A stretch of 64,000 nucleotides of DNA from a bacterium D16-51 (GCA_003612285.1 RAYE01000026.1:1-64000), one strand, 5' to 3'. Shown: positions 7,840 to 17,563, numbered from the stretch's first letter. Program-made: numbers and translations. Notes: generated by a model from the sequence alone, not told the origin.

Positions 7840-8742
7840 ATGGAAGGTAAGGTACAGTGGACCCGCCGTGAATTGAAAAGGCGAAGTAAGGCGGTTTTAC
7901 ACACATATTATTGGCGTATTGTCCTTGTTGCGCTTCTTTTGTCTCTTTTGATGGATGGCGACAGGACTCCTGTCAGCCTGATAGGTTCTGTTGTGCAGGG
8001 ACAGACAGAGACGCCAATCCGGGAAAAAAACCCGAAATCGTCTGTTGTTGGGCTGACGTCCACTTACCGGGCAATCAGGGACTGGGTCATGGAAAGGCAA
8101 TATGTAGGAAGTATCGTGGTTGGAACGGCAATGCTTACAGTAATCGTCCTTTTTTTTATAGTAGCTTTTAGTGGTATCTTGCTTTCCATATTTATTGTGA
8201 ACCCGCTGTATGTCGGGGGAGTGCGTTTTTATAACAGGGCGTTTGATACAAAACCACGATTTAAGGAACTATTCCATGTTTTTGAATATAAATACAGAAA
8301 TGTTGTCAGCATTATGTTTTTAAGGGATGTCTATATATTGCTCTGGTGTCTTTTATTTATTGTCCCGGGGATTATAAAGTCTTATGAGTATTTGGTTGTG
8401 CCTTATATTTTATCGGAGCATCCTGATATGCAGGCAAAGGAGGCGTTTGCTGCCAGCCGCCAATTAATGCGGGGGCAGAAATGGAAGGCATTTGTCCTGG
8501 ATTTATCATTCCTTGGGTGGGCGGTTTTGTCAGGAATGACTTTTGGGGTGCTGGGGATATTTTTTGTAAGCCCTTACAGGGCATTGACATTTACAGCGCT
8601 ATACCGCAAACTTCTAGGGGGGGATGTTATACCGCATAATATTTATTACGATGGGATGGAAGAAGAGGCGGAAAATGGCTGGTACAGCCTGCCAGACAGG
8701 CCGCTGCCACGTAATGGGCAGGAGGGAAAACAGGAGGTTTGA
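7840..8742 (+). CDS. DUF975 family membrane protein
   Basis: This 300-residue protein opens with the family pattern WTRRELKRRSKAVLHTYYW and has five to six membrane segments, with IVPGIIKSYEY (about 176-186) and ASRQLMRGQKWKAF (about 205-218), both typical of DUF975. The function is unknown; related proteins often sit beside regulators or antimicrobial-resistance genes. RBS-like TAGGAG precedes the ATG. The response regulator starts five bases after its stop, so a DUF975-RR-HK operon is likely, and the protein may be a membrane output or partner of the sensor pair. Confidence 0.8.
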   Translation: MEGKVQWTRRELKRRSKAVLHTYYWRIVLVALLLSLLMDGDRTPVSLIGSVVQGQTETPIREKNPKSSVVGLTSTYRAIRDWVMERQYVGSIVVGTAMLTVIVLFFIVAFSGILLSIFIVNPLYVGGVRFYNRAFDTKPRFKELFHVFEYKYRNVVSIMFLRDVYILLWCLLFIVPGIIKSYEYLVVPYILSEHPDMQAKEAFAASRQLMRGQKWKAFVLDLSFLGWAVLSGMTFGVLGIFFVSPYRALTFTALYRKLLGGDVIPHNIYYDGMEEEAENGWYSLPDRPLPRNGQEGKQEV

Positions 8743-8746
8743 GAAG

Positions 8747-9445
8747 ATGGGATATCGTATTTTAATTGCAGATGATGAAGGTGAAATCAGGGATTTGCTG
8801 CGGCTGTATCTTGAAAAGGAGGGGTATGAGGTGCTGGAAGCGGCAAATGGTGAGGAGACATTGCAGGTTTTACGGAAGCATAAGGATGTGGCGATGCTTC
8901 TTTTGGATATCATGATGCCGAAAAAGGATGGGTTTCATGTGTTAAAGGAACTCAGGCAGAATAGTAACCTTCCGGTTATTATTTTGTCTGCAAAGACGTC
9001 GGATAATGATAAAATCCTGGGGCTTGATTTGGGAGCGGATGATTATATTGCTAAGCCGTTTAACCCTTTGGAAGCAGTTGCACGTATTAATTCTAATATC
9101 CGTCGGTTTTATTCCCTGGGGGCGAATGATTCCCAGACAGTAAAGCGCCTGCTGCAGGTAAAGGATTTGACGCTTGATTTGGATGGCTGTATTTTGCGGA
9201 AGGGGGATGAGGTAATTGAACTTTCTTCTACAGAATACAGGCTTATGGAATTGTTTATGGGGAATCCGGGGAAAATCTTTACGAAACAGCAGATCTATGA
9301 ATATGGATGGCAGGAAGCTTATTTTATCGCAGATAATAATATTATGGTGTGTATCAGTAAACTGCGGGCAAAGCTTTCACAAGAGGACAGCAACCGTTAT
9401 ATCCGTACGGTAAGGGGGCTTGGTTACCGTTTTGAAGAGGGATAG
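8747..9445 (+). CDS. OmpR/VanR-family response regulator
   Basis: This 232-residue regulator has an N-terminal receiver (ADDEGE acidic pocket at 8-13, phosphoacceptor Asp54 in LLLDIMMP, KPF near 104) and a C-terminal winged helix ending in the typical YIRTVRGLGYRFE. ATG 8747 follows AGGAGG with suitable spacing; a longer reading overlaps the DUF975 gene and is rejected. The kinase gene begins five bases after its stop. It most resembles the VanR group of gut Firmicutes, which respond to envelope signals, but no target promoter was identified. Confidence 0.93.
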   Translation: MGYRILIADDEGEIRDLLRLYLEKEGYEVLEAANGEETLQVLRKHKDVAMLLLDIMMPKKDGFHVLKELRQNSNLPVIILSAKTSDNDKILGLDLGADDYIAKPFNPLEAVARINSNIRRFYSLGANDSQTVKRLLQVKDLTLDLDGCILRKGDEVIELSSTEYRLMELFMGNPGKIFTKQQIYEYGWQEAYFIADNNIMVCISKLRAKLSQEDSNRYIRTVRGLGYRFEEG

Positions 9446-9450
9446 CCGGG

Positions 9451-10638
9451 ATGGAGGAGAAAAACAGTTTAAGGGGTTTTCTGGTAAAAAAGTTTTTAAT
9501 GGTAATATTTGAAATAGCAATTTGTGAATTTGTTATAAATTTATTATATTCAAGCATTGTGTTTCCGGGCTTGCGGGATAAAATCGGAGGCCCTTTTTTT
9601 ACGAACCTGGGAGATGGGGCATATGGCTCAAGCGCTTTATACACTACGTTTTTCTGGTTTTTTGGCGAAGCCCTGTTATTTTTGCTGCCAGATATTGCAG
9701 CAAAGTCTGTAAGAAGCTTTATTAACACATATTTTTACCGAATACTGCCACAGGAGATAGGGGTTTTGCCAAAGGGCAACGGGCAGGAGGTATGGAATCT
9801 ATACTATATTGGCTGTCTTATTTTGCTGCTTTTGCTTATTTTTATTGCCCTTCTTCCTTATGCGGCGGGCGCTGTAAGATTTGGGCGTTTGATTCAGAAA
9901 GAGATGGAGCAGCGCTGGAAAGAGGGAAGGGAACGCCAGCAGGAATATGAGCGGCGCAGAAGCCTTATGCTGTCGGATATTGCCCATGATTTAAAAACCC
10001 CGATTACTACGATTAACGGGTATGCACAGGCTCTGCGCGATGAAGTGGTGACGGGGGACGACAAGAAAAAACAATATCTGAATGCTATTTGCAATAAATC
10101 ACAGAGAATGGATGATTTGATTTCGCTGCTTTTTGAATATGTAAAGATTGACAGCGAAGGCTTTTCGCTCCATATGGAACAGGCAGATATTGTAGAGGTT
10201 TTAAGAGAAAATGTTGCGCTGTTTTATGCAGATTTTGAGCGCAAGGGAATCGAAGTGGAATTGGATATCCCTGAACAGTGCATTTGGTGGGAAATTGATA
10301 AAATTCAGTTTTCGAGGGCAGTGGCAAATCTTTTAAATAATGAGCTTCGGCATGTGGAAAAGGGTGAAATGGTTGTAATCCGACTGCGGTGGGATGAGGA
10401 CAGAGAAAGGATTTCTATACTTTTTGGAGATACTGGGGAACAGATTCCAGATGAGATTGCAAAACATATTTTTGAACCGTTTGTCATGGGGGATGCTTCA
10501 CGCAGCACAAAAGGAGGCAGCGGGCTTGGTTTGAGTATTTCCTCTAAAATTGTTAAAATGCATGGCGGACGGCTGTATTTGGACAGAAATTCTACGGAAG
10601 AGTATAAAAAGGCGTTTGTAATTGTCCTTTGGAATTGA
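9451..10638 (+). CDS. Sensor histidine kinase (VanS-like)
   Basis: This 395-residue membrane kinase has two hydrophobic segments (about 13-35 and 110-137) bracketing an extracytoplasmic loop of about 75 residues, then a linker and the phosphoacceptor box SDIAHDLKTPITTI with His179. The ATPase part shows the N box (ANLLNNELRH), a G1 box read as FGDTGEQIP, and the GGSGLGLSIS G2 box near the end. It should phosphorylate the upstream regulator. Length and order are normal and no lesion is seen. No terminator is obvious before the next gene. Confidence 0.92.
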   Translation: MEEKNSLRGFLVKKFLMVIFEIAICEFVINLLYSSIVFPGLRDKIGGPFFTNLGDGAYGSSALYTTFFWFFGEALLFLLPDIAAKSVRSFINTYFYRILPQEIGVLPKGNGQEVWNLYYIGCLILLLLLIFIALLPYAAGAVRFGRLIQKEMEQRWKEGRERQQEYERRRSLMLSDIAHDLKTPITTINGYAQALRDEVVTGDDKKKQYLNAICNKSQRMDDLISLLFEYVKIDSEGFSLHMEQADIVEVLRENVALFYADFERKGIEVELDIPEQCIWWEIDKIQFSRAVANLLNNELRHVEKGEMVVIRLRWDEDRERISILFGDTGEQIPDEIAKHIFEPFVMGDASRSTKGGSGLGLSISSKIVKMHGGRLYLDRNSTEEYKKAFVIVLWN

Positions 10639-10703
10639 CATATTTTAAAAAGATGGGTATAGTTAGAGTGTTTCAGGTTTGATTTCACCACTGGAGGCTG
10701 TTG

Positions 10704-11438
10704 ATGGCAGAAGAATTGTTTAAAAAGAAAATTTCCAGGGAAGAGAAAATATATCGGGAGGCGCGGGATTTACAGGAGGCGGTTTCCTGTGTTCTGCGTT
10801 TTGAAAACGAAGTAGCTGCTTTGAGAAGCGCAGCAAGGAAGTTCCAGAAACTGGAGGATTATAAGGACGCCAGGATCCGAATGGAGGAATGCCGCGCCGC
10901 GGCCGCAAAGGCAGCAGAAAGAGGCGCCAGGAAAGTTTTTGAGGAAGCTGTCAGAAGGGAGGAGCAGGCGAAATATAAAAGTGATTATGTGGATGCAATC
11001 ACGGAATTTAGGCGTGTTTCTAAAAGAGGGGAGTATGCACAGGAGGCAAAGAAACATATCAGCGTGTGCAGGCAGAAAATTGCCCGTTTGGAAAGCTTTG
11101 CTGTCTGGAGGAGGAGGCTTACGTTTCTTGCCATTCTGGCCGCCAGTATATTTCTATTTACCCGTACGCCGTTTTATCCGTTTGCGAAGGGCTATGTCCA
11201 TCAGCAGATGGGGGAGTATGAGATAGCGCTGATGAACTACCGTCAGTGCAGCCTTTCCTGGACAAAGGAATTGTCCGGCGTGTGTTATTATGAAATGGGG
11301 ATGGAAAAATTGCAGCAGGGAAATCAGGAAGAGGCTATGAGGCTTTTGCGTAAGGCAAAAAAGAAAGGAAATTCTAAAGCAAAAAAGGAAATCAGGAGAT
11401 TAAGGCAGGAGATGGATGTGGATGGGCAGTTTCAATAA
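10704..11438 (+). CDS. Single-TM protein with TPR-like repeats
   Basis: This 244-residue protein has a helical, Lys/Glu/Arg/Ala-rich cytosolic N-terminal part (about 1-135, coiled-coil-like), one membrane segment (about 139-157) and an outside helical part with TPR-like pairs (YVHQQMGEYEIALMNYRQC and YYEMGMEKLQQGNQEEAMRL). I recognise the architecture but not a named family. ATG 10704 is preferred to the adjacent TTG 10701, with GGAGG upstream. It stands between the sensor kinase and glmS, separated from each by fewer than 100 bases. Confidence 0.65.
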   Translation: MAEELFKKKISREEKIYREARDLQEAVSCVLRFENEVAALRSAARKFQKLEDYKDARIRMEECRAAAAKAAERGARKVFEEAVRREEQAKYKSDYVDAITEFRRVSKRGEYAQEAKKHISVCRQKIARLESFAVWRRRLTFLAILAASIFLFTRTPFYPFAKGYVHQQMGEYEIALMNYRQCSLSWTKELSGVCYYEMGMEKLQQGNQEEAMRLLRKAKKKGNSKAKKEIRRLRQEMDVDGQFQ

Positions 11439-11532
11439 TATGCGAAAATTATTCCACCTGCGCGGTTGGAACACAAAGACAGCGCACGCCATAAAAATAG
11501 AGTAGAGAAATTGATTGGAGGAAAGAAAACAT

Positions 11533-13353
11533 ATGTGTGGAATTGTAGGATATACGGGCAGGGAGTCGGTAACGGACCAGCTTTTGGACTCACTGGAACT
11601 ATTAGAATACCGTGGGTACGACAGTGCGGGGATTGCAACCCTGAATGGGGAGACTGGCAAGGTGAAGCTCCGCAAATGTGCCGGAAGGGTAAATGATTTG
11701 CGCAAGCTTTGTAAAAAGGATAAAAAGATTTCTACCTGTGGGATTGGGCATACCAGATGGGCAACGCATGGGGGCGTCAGTGATGTAAATGCACATCCGC
11801 ACCGTCATGGTGATGTTTTGCTGGTACACAATGGGATTATTGAAAACTATGAGGAATTAAAAGACCATTTTATGCTTCATAAGGAGTTAAAATCGCAGAC
11901 AGATACCGAGGTGGTGGCGGCTGTATTAAACCGTTTTTACCAGGGGGATCCGCATGAGGCAATCAGGAAGACGGTAAAGTATTTAAGGGGGACTTTCGCA
12001 CTTGTTATTATGTTTAAGGACCAGCCGGATGTAATTTATGCAATCCGCAATGTAAGCCCGATTGTAGCGGCATGCAATGAGAATGGAACAATGTTAGCGT
12101 CCGATGTAGTCGCGCTTGGCGCGTCTGCAGAAAGATATCTTGTTGTCCCTGAATATGTTATTATGGAACTCCACAGGGAAGAAATTAAGCTGTTCCATCT
12201 GGACGGGAAGCCGTGTGAAGCGGAATATATGGAGATTGACTGGGATACGACAAGAAGTGGGAAGGGCAGTTATCCATTTTATATGGAAAAGGAAATTATG
12301 GAGCAGCCGGATGCAGTCAAAGCGACAATGGAATCCCGTATCGTTGATGGGAAGATTGATTTGGCAGCAGATGGTGTGCCAGATGAGGTTTTGAAAGGCT
12401 GTGAACGGATTTGTGTTGTAGCATGCGGCACGGCGATGCATGCCGGGCTGGTAGCACAGGTGCTGGTACAGTCAAAGCTAAATATGCATATGACGGTAGA
12501 ATATGCTTCGGAATTTATGTATGCAGACCCTGTAATTGATGATAAAACGTTAGTGCTTGCAATTTCCCAGTCTGGGGAAACAATTGATACGCTTGAGGCG
12601 TTAAAGTATGCCCGGAGGAAGGGGGCAAAGAGCATTGCAGTCATTAATGTAAAAGGTTCTTCTATTGCAAGGGAAAGCGATTATGTCATGTATACGGCAG
12701 CGGGCCCAGAGATTGCGGTGGCAAGCACAAAAGCGTATACAACGCAGTTAATTACATTGTTTTTATTAATTGGGCGCATGGCAAAGGTGCGCGGACTGCT
12801 TAATGATGCAGCTGAAAAGGAATATCTGGAAAATCTGGTACAGGTGCCGGATAAAATGCAGCAGGTATTGGACCAGAGGCAGGATATCCATAAAATTGCA
12901 AGGCAGATGCTGGATGCAAAGGATGCCTTTATGATTGGCCGCGGGCTGGATTATTCTATTTTGCTGGAAGGGGCATTGAAGCTGAAAGAGGTTTCCTATA
13001 TTCATACGGAAGCATATGCTTCGGGGGAACTTAAGCATGGGACGATTGCATTGATTACGGAAAATACGCCGGTTGTTGCAACGGTTACACAGACAAAGCT
13101 GAAAGATAAGGAGCTTTCTAATATCCGGGAAGTCCAGTCCAGGGGCGCGAGTGTTGTATTGATGGTAAAGGATGGGTTTGAGCTGGCAGATGCAGAGTAT
13201 GCAGATGTCTTTACACTTCCGGCAATGGCAGATGAGTTTATGGTATTTCCGGCATCTGCAGCATTGCAGCTTTTGGCATATTATGTTTCGATGGATAAGG
13301 GTCTGGATGTTGATAAGCCGAGAAATCTGGCAAAGGTTGTAACAGTTGAATAA
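11533..13353 (+). CDS. glmS: Glutamine-fructose-6-phosphate aminotransferase (isomerizing)
   Basis: GlmS makes glucosamine-6-phosphate from fructose-6-phosphate and glutamine, the first step toward UDP-GlcNAc for cell wall. The 606-residue protein starts MCGIVGYTG, so Cys2 becomes the N-terminal nucleophile; this fixes the start at 11533, with GGAGGAAAG upstream. The glutaminase domain (1-240) has GHTRWATHG; two SIS domains follow, with CGTAMHAG, ISQSGETIDT and STKAYTTQ. The C-terminus ends RNLAKVVTVE, as in the family. No glmS ribozyme is evident in the 94-base upstream gap. Confidence 0.97.
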   Translation: MCGIVGYTGRESVTDQLLDSLELLEYRGYDSAGIATLNGETGKVKLRKCAGRVNDLRKLCKKDKKISTCGIGHTRWATHGGVSDVNAHPHRHGDVLLVHNGIIENYEELKDHFMLHKELKSQTDTEVVAAVLNRFYQGDPHEAIRKTVKYLRGTFALVIMFKDQPDVIYAIRNVSPIVAACNENGTMLASDVVALGASAERYLVVPEYVIMELHREEIKLFHLDGKPCEAEYMEIDWDTTRSGKGSYPFYMEKEIMEQPDAVKATMESRIVDGKIDLAADGVPDEVLKGCERICVVACGTAMHAGLVAQVLVQSKLNMHMTVEYASEFMYADPVIDDKTLVLAISQSGETIDTLEALKYARRKGAKSIAVINVKGSSIARESDYVMYTAAGPEIAVASTKAYTTQLITLFLLIGRMAKVRGLLNDAAEKEYLENLVQVPDKMQQVLDQRQDIHKIARQMLDAKDAFMIGRGLDYSILLEGALKLKEVSYIHTEAYASGELKHGTIALITENTPVVATVTQTKLKDKELSNIREVQSRGASVVLMVKDGFELADAEYADVFTLPAMADEFMVFPASAALQLLAYYVSMDKGLDVDKPRNLAKVVTVE

Positions 13354-13380
13354 ACAGAGTGCTTTATGGGGGATGATTGA

Positions 13381-13695
13381 TTGGGAAAAGAAAAGAAGGA
13401 ATATGAGTTTGAAGAGACAATGGTGACTTTGACCGATGAAGACGGCAAAGACAGGGATTTTTATATTGATGAAATTTACAAGGCGGGGGAAAATCTATAT
13501 GCTGCGTTGATTCCCGGAGATGTGGAAAATGTGGAGGAATATTATGTTTTTCGTCTGAAAGACCTTGGCGGGGATGATTTTGAGCTTGAGGACATTGAGG
13601 ATGAGGAAGAATATGATGCAGCGGCAGATGTCTATGAAGAGTGCCTTGATACCAGGCTTTGGAATATGGCATTTGAGGATGGGCATGAAGATTAA
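13381..13695 (+). CDS. DUF1292 family protein
   Basis: This 104-residue acidic protein has the DUF1292 pattern: TMVTLTDEDGKDRDFYIDE, then EEYYVFRLKD, an Asp/Glu-rich stretch and a C-terminal ADVYEECLD segment. Its function is not known. The start is TTG at 13381, after GGGGGATGA. Its last 11 bases overlap the start of trpF, so the two are probably translationally coupled, and the gene lies 27 bases after glmS. Confidence 0.85.
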   Translation: MGKEKKEYEFEETMVTLTDEDGKDRDFYIDEIYKAGENLYAALIPGDVENVEEYYVFRLKDLGGDDFELEDIEDEEEYDAAADVYEECLDTRLWNMAFEDGHED

Positions 13696-14299
13696 AATCT
13701 GTGGGCTGACAAGGGTAGAAGAAGCAGCATATTTAAACCAGTGTCAGGTGGATTTTGCGGGATTTGTCCTTTTTTATCCAAAGAGTAAAAGGAATATTAC
13801 AATGGAACAGGCGGAAAAGATAGCGCAGGCGCTTGATTTTGCTGTAAAAAGGGTTGCTGTAGTTGTTTCCCCATCGCTGCAGCAAATCAGGCAGATTGAA
13901 GCGTCGGCTGCCCGTTTTGATTATATCCAGGTTCATGGGGCGCTTTCCGGGGAGCTGCTGGAGCAGTTCCGGCTTCCGGTATTAAGGGCGTTTAATGTTA
14001 CGGATATGGGTAATTATCCTTTTTACCATGCTTCAGATAAAGTTGCCGGCTATGTTTTTGATGCAGCGGAGCCTGGGAGCGGCAAAACATTTGACTGGAG
14101 CCTGGTAAAGCAGGTTCCGCGTGATGAGAAGCTTTTTTTGCTTGCCGGAGGCCTGAATCCTGGGAATGTCAGGGAAGCGGCAGGCGTACTCTGCCCGGAT
14201 GGCGTAGACGTCTCTTCTGGGGTGGAGTATGATGATAAGCCGGGAAAAGACTTGGAAAAAGTCAAAAGTTTTGTCCAAAATGCCGGGGAAATGAAATGA
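13685..14299 (+). CDS. trpF: Phosphoribosylanthranilate isomerase
   Basis: TrpF converts N-(5-phosphoribosyl)-anthranilate to the 1-deoxyribulose form in tryptophan synthesis. The 204-residue single-domain protein begins MKIKICGLTRVEEA, with the catalytic Cys in KICGL (residue 6), and contains FVLFYPKSKRNI, the family core. Further along are LLAGGLNPGNV and VDVSSGVE, with the catalytic Asp and phosphate-binding loop. ATG 13685 fits family length; the long reading from 13565 is a shadow of the DUF1292 gene. It lies upstream of the T-box promoter, not within the T-box operon. Confidence 0.94.
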   Translation: MKIKICGLTRVEEAAYLNQCQVDFAGFVLFYPKSKRNITMEQAEKIAQALDFAVKRVAVVVSPSLQQIRQIEASAARFDYIQVHGALSGELLEQFRLPVLRAFNVTDMGNYPFYHASDKVAGYVFDAAEPGSGKTFDWSLVKQVPRDEKLFLLAGGLNPGNVREAAGVLCPDGVDVSSGVEYDDKPGKDLEKVKSFVQNAGEMK

Positions 14300-14302
14300 T
14301 AC

Positions 14303-14330
14303 TTGACAAATAAGGATTGCCGTGTATAAT
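14303..14330 (+). promoter_or_regulatory. Sigma-A promoter of the T-box/trpCBA operon
   Basis: TTGACA at 14303-14308 and TATAAT at 14325-14330 are both perfect consensus hexamers, with a 16-base spacer. Transcription would begin near 14337 and run straight into the T-box leader. Confidence 0.88.
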
Positions 14331-14336
14331 GATATA

Positions 14337-14640
14337 CACAATAACAATTTCATATCAAACCGTTGAGGTGGAGATAACGATAAAAGATGCGCTTACAGAG
14401 AGCAGGGACTGGTGGAAACCTGTAGAGATGCAGTTTATCAAATGGACCACTGAGGGCATGGTCAAAGGGCGTTTTGCCTGAGTATTCCATGACGTGCAGG
14501 TATACGTTAGTTACCGGAAATATGTTTGTATTTCGCTAAGAGTGTGGGAAACCATAAATCAAGGTGGCACCGCGGTAATAGTAAGATTAACCGTCCTTGA
14601 CTAATGCAGTAAAACTGCGTTAGCCAGGGGCTTTTTTATG
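14337..14640 (+). ncRNA. T-box riboswitch, tryptophan (UGG specifier)
   Basis: This leader senses uncharged tRNA(Trp) and controls trpCBA. Stem I has the AGAGAGC and GGTGGAAACC elements near 14396-14420. The specifier is TGG at 14443-14445, within AAATGGACCACTGAG, the usual XXX-ACC context. The T-box core AAGGTGGCACCGCGG is at 14561-14575. A terminator hairpin (CTAATGCAG / CTGCGTTAG, enlarged by flanking pairs) with a T-run ends near 14638. Uncharged tRNA(Trp) would stabilise the antiterminator and let transcription reach trpC. The start coordinate is inferred from the promoter. Confidence 0.93.
14591..14638 (+). terminator. Regulated terminator of the T-box leader
   Basis: CGTCCTTGACTAATGCAG and CTGCGTTAGCCAGGG pair across a TAAAA loop and are followed by CTTTTTT. 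The 5' side overlaps the bases that would pair with the T-box core in the antiterminator. Confidence 0.85.
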
Positions 14641-14754
14641 TTATAGGAAATTGCTGTAACATAGCAGTATGCTTTTTGCTTTTACCGGAAATCATATTGT
14701 AAAATTGCAGCCAGGGGATATGAAACATTTCTGCCCTGGCAGAATGGAGTGGAG

Positions 14755-15546
14755 ATGGATATATTAGAAGAAATTGCCCAAAAGACAAGGGAGCGCATGG
14801 TTTTTTGCAAAGAGAGGAAAACGCTTCGGAAGCTAAAGGAAGAGGCATTTTCAATAAATTGTGATACCGGCTTCCCGTTTGAAAAAGCATTGAGGCAGAA
14901 AGGAGTTTCTTTTATCTGTGAAGTAAAGAGGGCTTCGCCGTCAAAGGGTCTGATTGCAGAAGAATTTCCTTATGTAGAGATCGCTAAAACATATGAAGAG
15001 GCGGGCGCTAGTGCAATTTCAGTGCTGACAGAACCGTATTATTTCCAGGGGGCGGATGAATACCTGTCAGAAATACACCAGGCTGTTCAGCTTCCGCTTT
15101 TGCGCAAAGATTTTATCGTAGACGAATATATGATTTATGAGGCGAAAGTTATGGGAGCCTCGGCAGTACTTTTTATCTGTTCCCTGCTGGATGAGACAGT
15201 ATTGGAAAAATATATTGAAATTGCAGACAGCCTTGGCTTGTCAGCATTAGTGGAGGCGCATGATGAAGGGCAGATTATGCAGGCAACAAGTGCAGGCGCC
15301 CGTGTGGTTGGGGTAAATAACCGTGATTTAAGGACATTTACGGTAGATATTAAAAACAGCATACGTCTGCGCAAGCTTGTGCCGGAGGAGGTGCTTTTTG
15401 TATCAGAGAGCGGCATACAGACGGCAGAGGATATCAGGGAGCTGGCGGAAAACCATGTGGATGCTGCTTTGATTGGAGAGACATTAATGCGTTCAGATAA
15501 TGTGAAAGAAATATTGGCGAAAATGAAAGAGATTGGAATGAGGTGA
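14755..15546 (+). CDS. trpC: Indole-3-glycerol-phosphate synthase
   Basis: TrpC closes the indole ring from carboxyphenylamino-deoxyribulose phosphate. The 263-residue barrel has [15 protein letters not shown] (catalytic Lys in [10 protein letters not shown]), [32 protein letters not shown] and FVSESGIQT, the standard family blocks in order. ATG 14755 lies five bases after GGAG; an in-frame GTG at 14749 is possible. It is the first gene after the T-box and is separated from trpB by four bases. It is not fused to trpF. Confidence 0.95.
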   Translation: MDILEEIAQKTRERMVFCKERKTLRKLKEEAFSINCDTGFPFEKALRQKGVSFICEVKRASPSKGLIAEEFPYVEIAKTYEEAGASAISVLTEPYYFQGADEYLSEIHQAVQLPLLRKDFIVDEYMIYEAKVMGASAVLFICSLLDETVLEKYIEIADSLGLSALVEAHDEGQIMQATSAGARVVGVNNRDLRTFTVDIKNSIRLRKLVPEEVLFVSESGIQTAEDIRELAENHVDAALIGETLMRSDNVKEILAKMKEIGMR

Positions 15547-15550
15547 AAGG

Positions 15551-16735
15551 ATGAGTAAAGGAAGATTTGGAAAACATGGGGGACAGTATATCCCGGAAAC
15601 TTTGATGAATGAGATTCATAGCCTGGAAAAGGCTTATGAACATTATAAGGATGATGCAGAATTTGTGGCGGAGTTAGATAAGCTGAACCGCCAGTATGCG
15701 GGACGCCCATCGCTTTTATATTATGCAGAGAAGATGACTAAGGCGCTTGGAGGGGCTAAAATTTATTTTAAGCGTGAAGATTTAAACCATACAGGTTCCC
15801 ATAAGATTAATAATGTATTGGGGCAGGTGCTTCTTGCAAAAAGAATGGGGAAAACCAGGGTAATTGCAGAAACGGGGGCTGGGCAGCATGGGGTGGCAAC
15901 TGCAACCGCAGCGGCTCTGCTGGACATGGAATGTGAAATTTTTATGGGTAAGGAAGATACAGTGCGCCAGGCATTAAATGTTTACCGGATGGAATTGCTT
16001 GGGGCAAAAGTACATGCAGTAGAAAGCGGGACTAAGACATTGAAGGATGCGGTAAATGCCTGTATGGGGGAGTGGACGGCAAGGGTTAGCGATACGCTTT
16101 ATGTGCTTGGCTCTGTTATGGGGCCGCATCCGTTCCCGACGATAGTGCGTGATTTCCAAAGTGTGATTAGCAGGGAAGCAAGGGAGCAGATTCTTGAAGC
16201 AGAAGGGAGGCTTCCTGATGTAGTGATGGCATGTATTGGGGGCGGAAGCAATGCAATTGGTTCTTTTTATGAATTTATCAATGATAAAAGCGTGCGCCTG
16301 ATTGGCTGCGAGGCGGCGGGGCATGGCGTTGATACAGATAAGACGGCTGCTACTATGGCTGTTGGGACAGAAGGGATTTTTCATGGGATGAAGTCTTATT
16401 TCTGCCAGAATGAATATGGGCAGATTGCACCGGTATATTCGATTTCCGCTGGCCTGGATTATCCGGGGGTTGGGCCGGAACACGCGTACTTAAAGGATAT
16501 CGGAAGGGCAGAATATGTGCCGGTTACAGATGAAGAGGCTGTTAGGGCATTTGAATATATCGCAAGGGAAGAAGGGATTATTGCTGCGATTGAAAGTTCC
16601 CATGCAGTAGCCCATCTAATGAAAATAGCGCCAAAGATGCGAAAGGACCAGATTATTATCTGTACCCTTTCGGGGCGCGGCGATAAAGATGTGGCTGCAA
16701 TAGCAAGATACAGGGGGGTTGATTTACATGAATAG
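15551..16735 (+). CDS. trpB: Tryptophan synthase beta chain
   Basis: TrpB condenses indole and serine with pyridoxal phosphate. The 394-residue protein has the cofactor lysine Lys85 in HTGSHKINN, the phosphate loop [10 protein letters not shown] and the C-terminal [10 protein letters not shown] block. It is a TrpB1-type enzyme, as expected from partnership with TrpA. The start has AGGTGAAAGG upstream. Its last eight bases overlap the trpA start, which helps equal synthesis of the two subunits of the complex. Confidence 0.97.
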   Translation: MSKGRFGKHGGQYIPETLMNEIHSLEKAYEHYKDDAEFVAELDKLNRQYAGRPSLLYYAEKMTKALGGAKIYFKREDLNHTGSHKINNVLGQVLLAKRMGKTRVIAETGAGQHGVATATAAALLDMECEIFMGKEDTVRQALNVYRMELLGAKVHAVESGTKTLKDAVNACMGEWTARVSDTLYVLGSVMGPHPFPTIVRDFQSVISREAREQILEAEGRLPDVVMACIGGGSNAIGSFYEFINDKSVRLIGCEAAGHGVDTDKTAATMAVGTEGIFHGMKSYFCQNEYGQIAPVYSISAGLDYPGVGPEHAYLKDIGRAEYVPVTDEEAVRAFEYIAREEGIIAAIESSHAVAHLMKIAPKMRKDQIIICTLSGRGDKDVAAIARYRGVDLHE

Positions 16736-17501
16736 GATAAAAAAAGCATTTGATAATAAAAAGGCGTTTATTGGGTTTTTAACAGCAGGAGACCCGACAT
16801 TGGAAAGGACAGAGGAATTTGTCTTAGAAATGGAGCGGGGCGGGGCGGCGCTAATTGAACTGGGCATCCCGTTTTCTGATCCCATTGCAGACGGACCGGT
16901 AATCCAGGCAGCTAATATCCGTTCGCTGGCGGCTGGATGCACGACAGATAAGATATTTGACACGGTAGCGTCTATGCGGGAAAGGACGCAAATCCCATTG
17001 GTTTTTCTGGCATATCTGAATACCCTGTATAAGTATGGATATGAGGCTTTTTGTAAACGCTGCCAGGAATGTGGTGTGGATGGCGTGATTATACCAGATA
17101 TGCCGTTTGAAGAGAAAGGGGAACTGGTGCCGATTGCCTCCAGGTATGGCGTAGATGTGATAACAATGATTGCCCCGACCTCAAAAGAGCGGATAAAAAC
17201 GCTGGCAAAAGAGGCAACAGGGTTTATCTATGTAGTGTCTTCCATGGGAGTAACAGGGGCGAGGGATGAAATTACAACAGATATTGAGGAGATTGTGAAT
17301 ATTATACGCAGCGTAACGGATACCCCGGCGGCCGTTGGCTTTGGGATTAATACAAAAGAGCAGGTCCATAAGTATTCTTCCATTGCAGACGGAGTAATTG
17401 TTGGAAGTGCAATTGTAAGGGTTGTAGGGCAGCATGGGGCACAGGCAGGAGAAGAACTTTACCGTTATGTTTCAGGAATGGCCGGTGCGCTGGCAGAATA
17501 G
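16728..17501 (+). CDS. trpA: Tryptophan synthase alpha chain
   Basis: TrpA cleaves indole-3-glycerol phosphate and channels indole to TrpB. The 257-residue barrel has both catalytic acids: Glu44 in [11 protein letters not shown] and Asp55 in DPIADGP. Later blocks [23 protein letters not shown] and [10 protein letters not shown] are typical. ATG 16728 overlaps trpB and gives the normal N-terminus MNRIKKAF; the reading from 16719 adds three residues and is less likely. It is the last gene of the T-box operon. Confidence 0.96.
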   Translation: MNRIKKAFDNKKAFIGFLTAGDPTLERTEEFVLEMERGGAALIELGIPFSDPIADGPVIQAANIRSLAAGCTTDKIFDTVASMRERTQIPLVFLAYLNTLYKYGYEAFCKRCQECGVDGVIIPDMPFEEKGELVPIASRYGVDVITMIAPTSKERIKTLAKEATGFIYVVSSMGVTGARDEITTDIEEIVNIIRSVTDTPAAVGFGINTKEQVHKYSSIADGVIVGSAIVRVVGQHGAQAGEELYRYVSGMAGALAE

Positions 17502-17520
17502 AAATAGTATAAGGGGTAAG

Positions 17521-17563
17521 AAGAAGGATATACCTAAAAATATATCCTTCTTTTCTTTTTTGT
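17521..17563 (+). terminator. Rho-independent terminator after trpA
   Basis: AAGAAGGATATA and TATATCCTTCTT form a perfect 12-bp stem with an eight-base loop, followed by a T-rich tract. A short family B repeat end (ACTGTGAATAGTAAC) follows at 17587-17601. Confidence 0.85.

Noticed and set aside
11439-11532. Possible glmS ribozyme before glmS
   Set aside because: The gap is only 94 bases and shows neither the ribozyme core nor the usual length of about 150 bases.
13565-13684. N-terminal extension of TrpF
   Set aside because: It overlaps the DUF1292 gene in another frame and is absent from the family; ATG 13685 gives the normal start.
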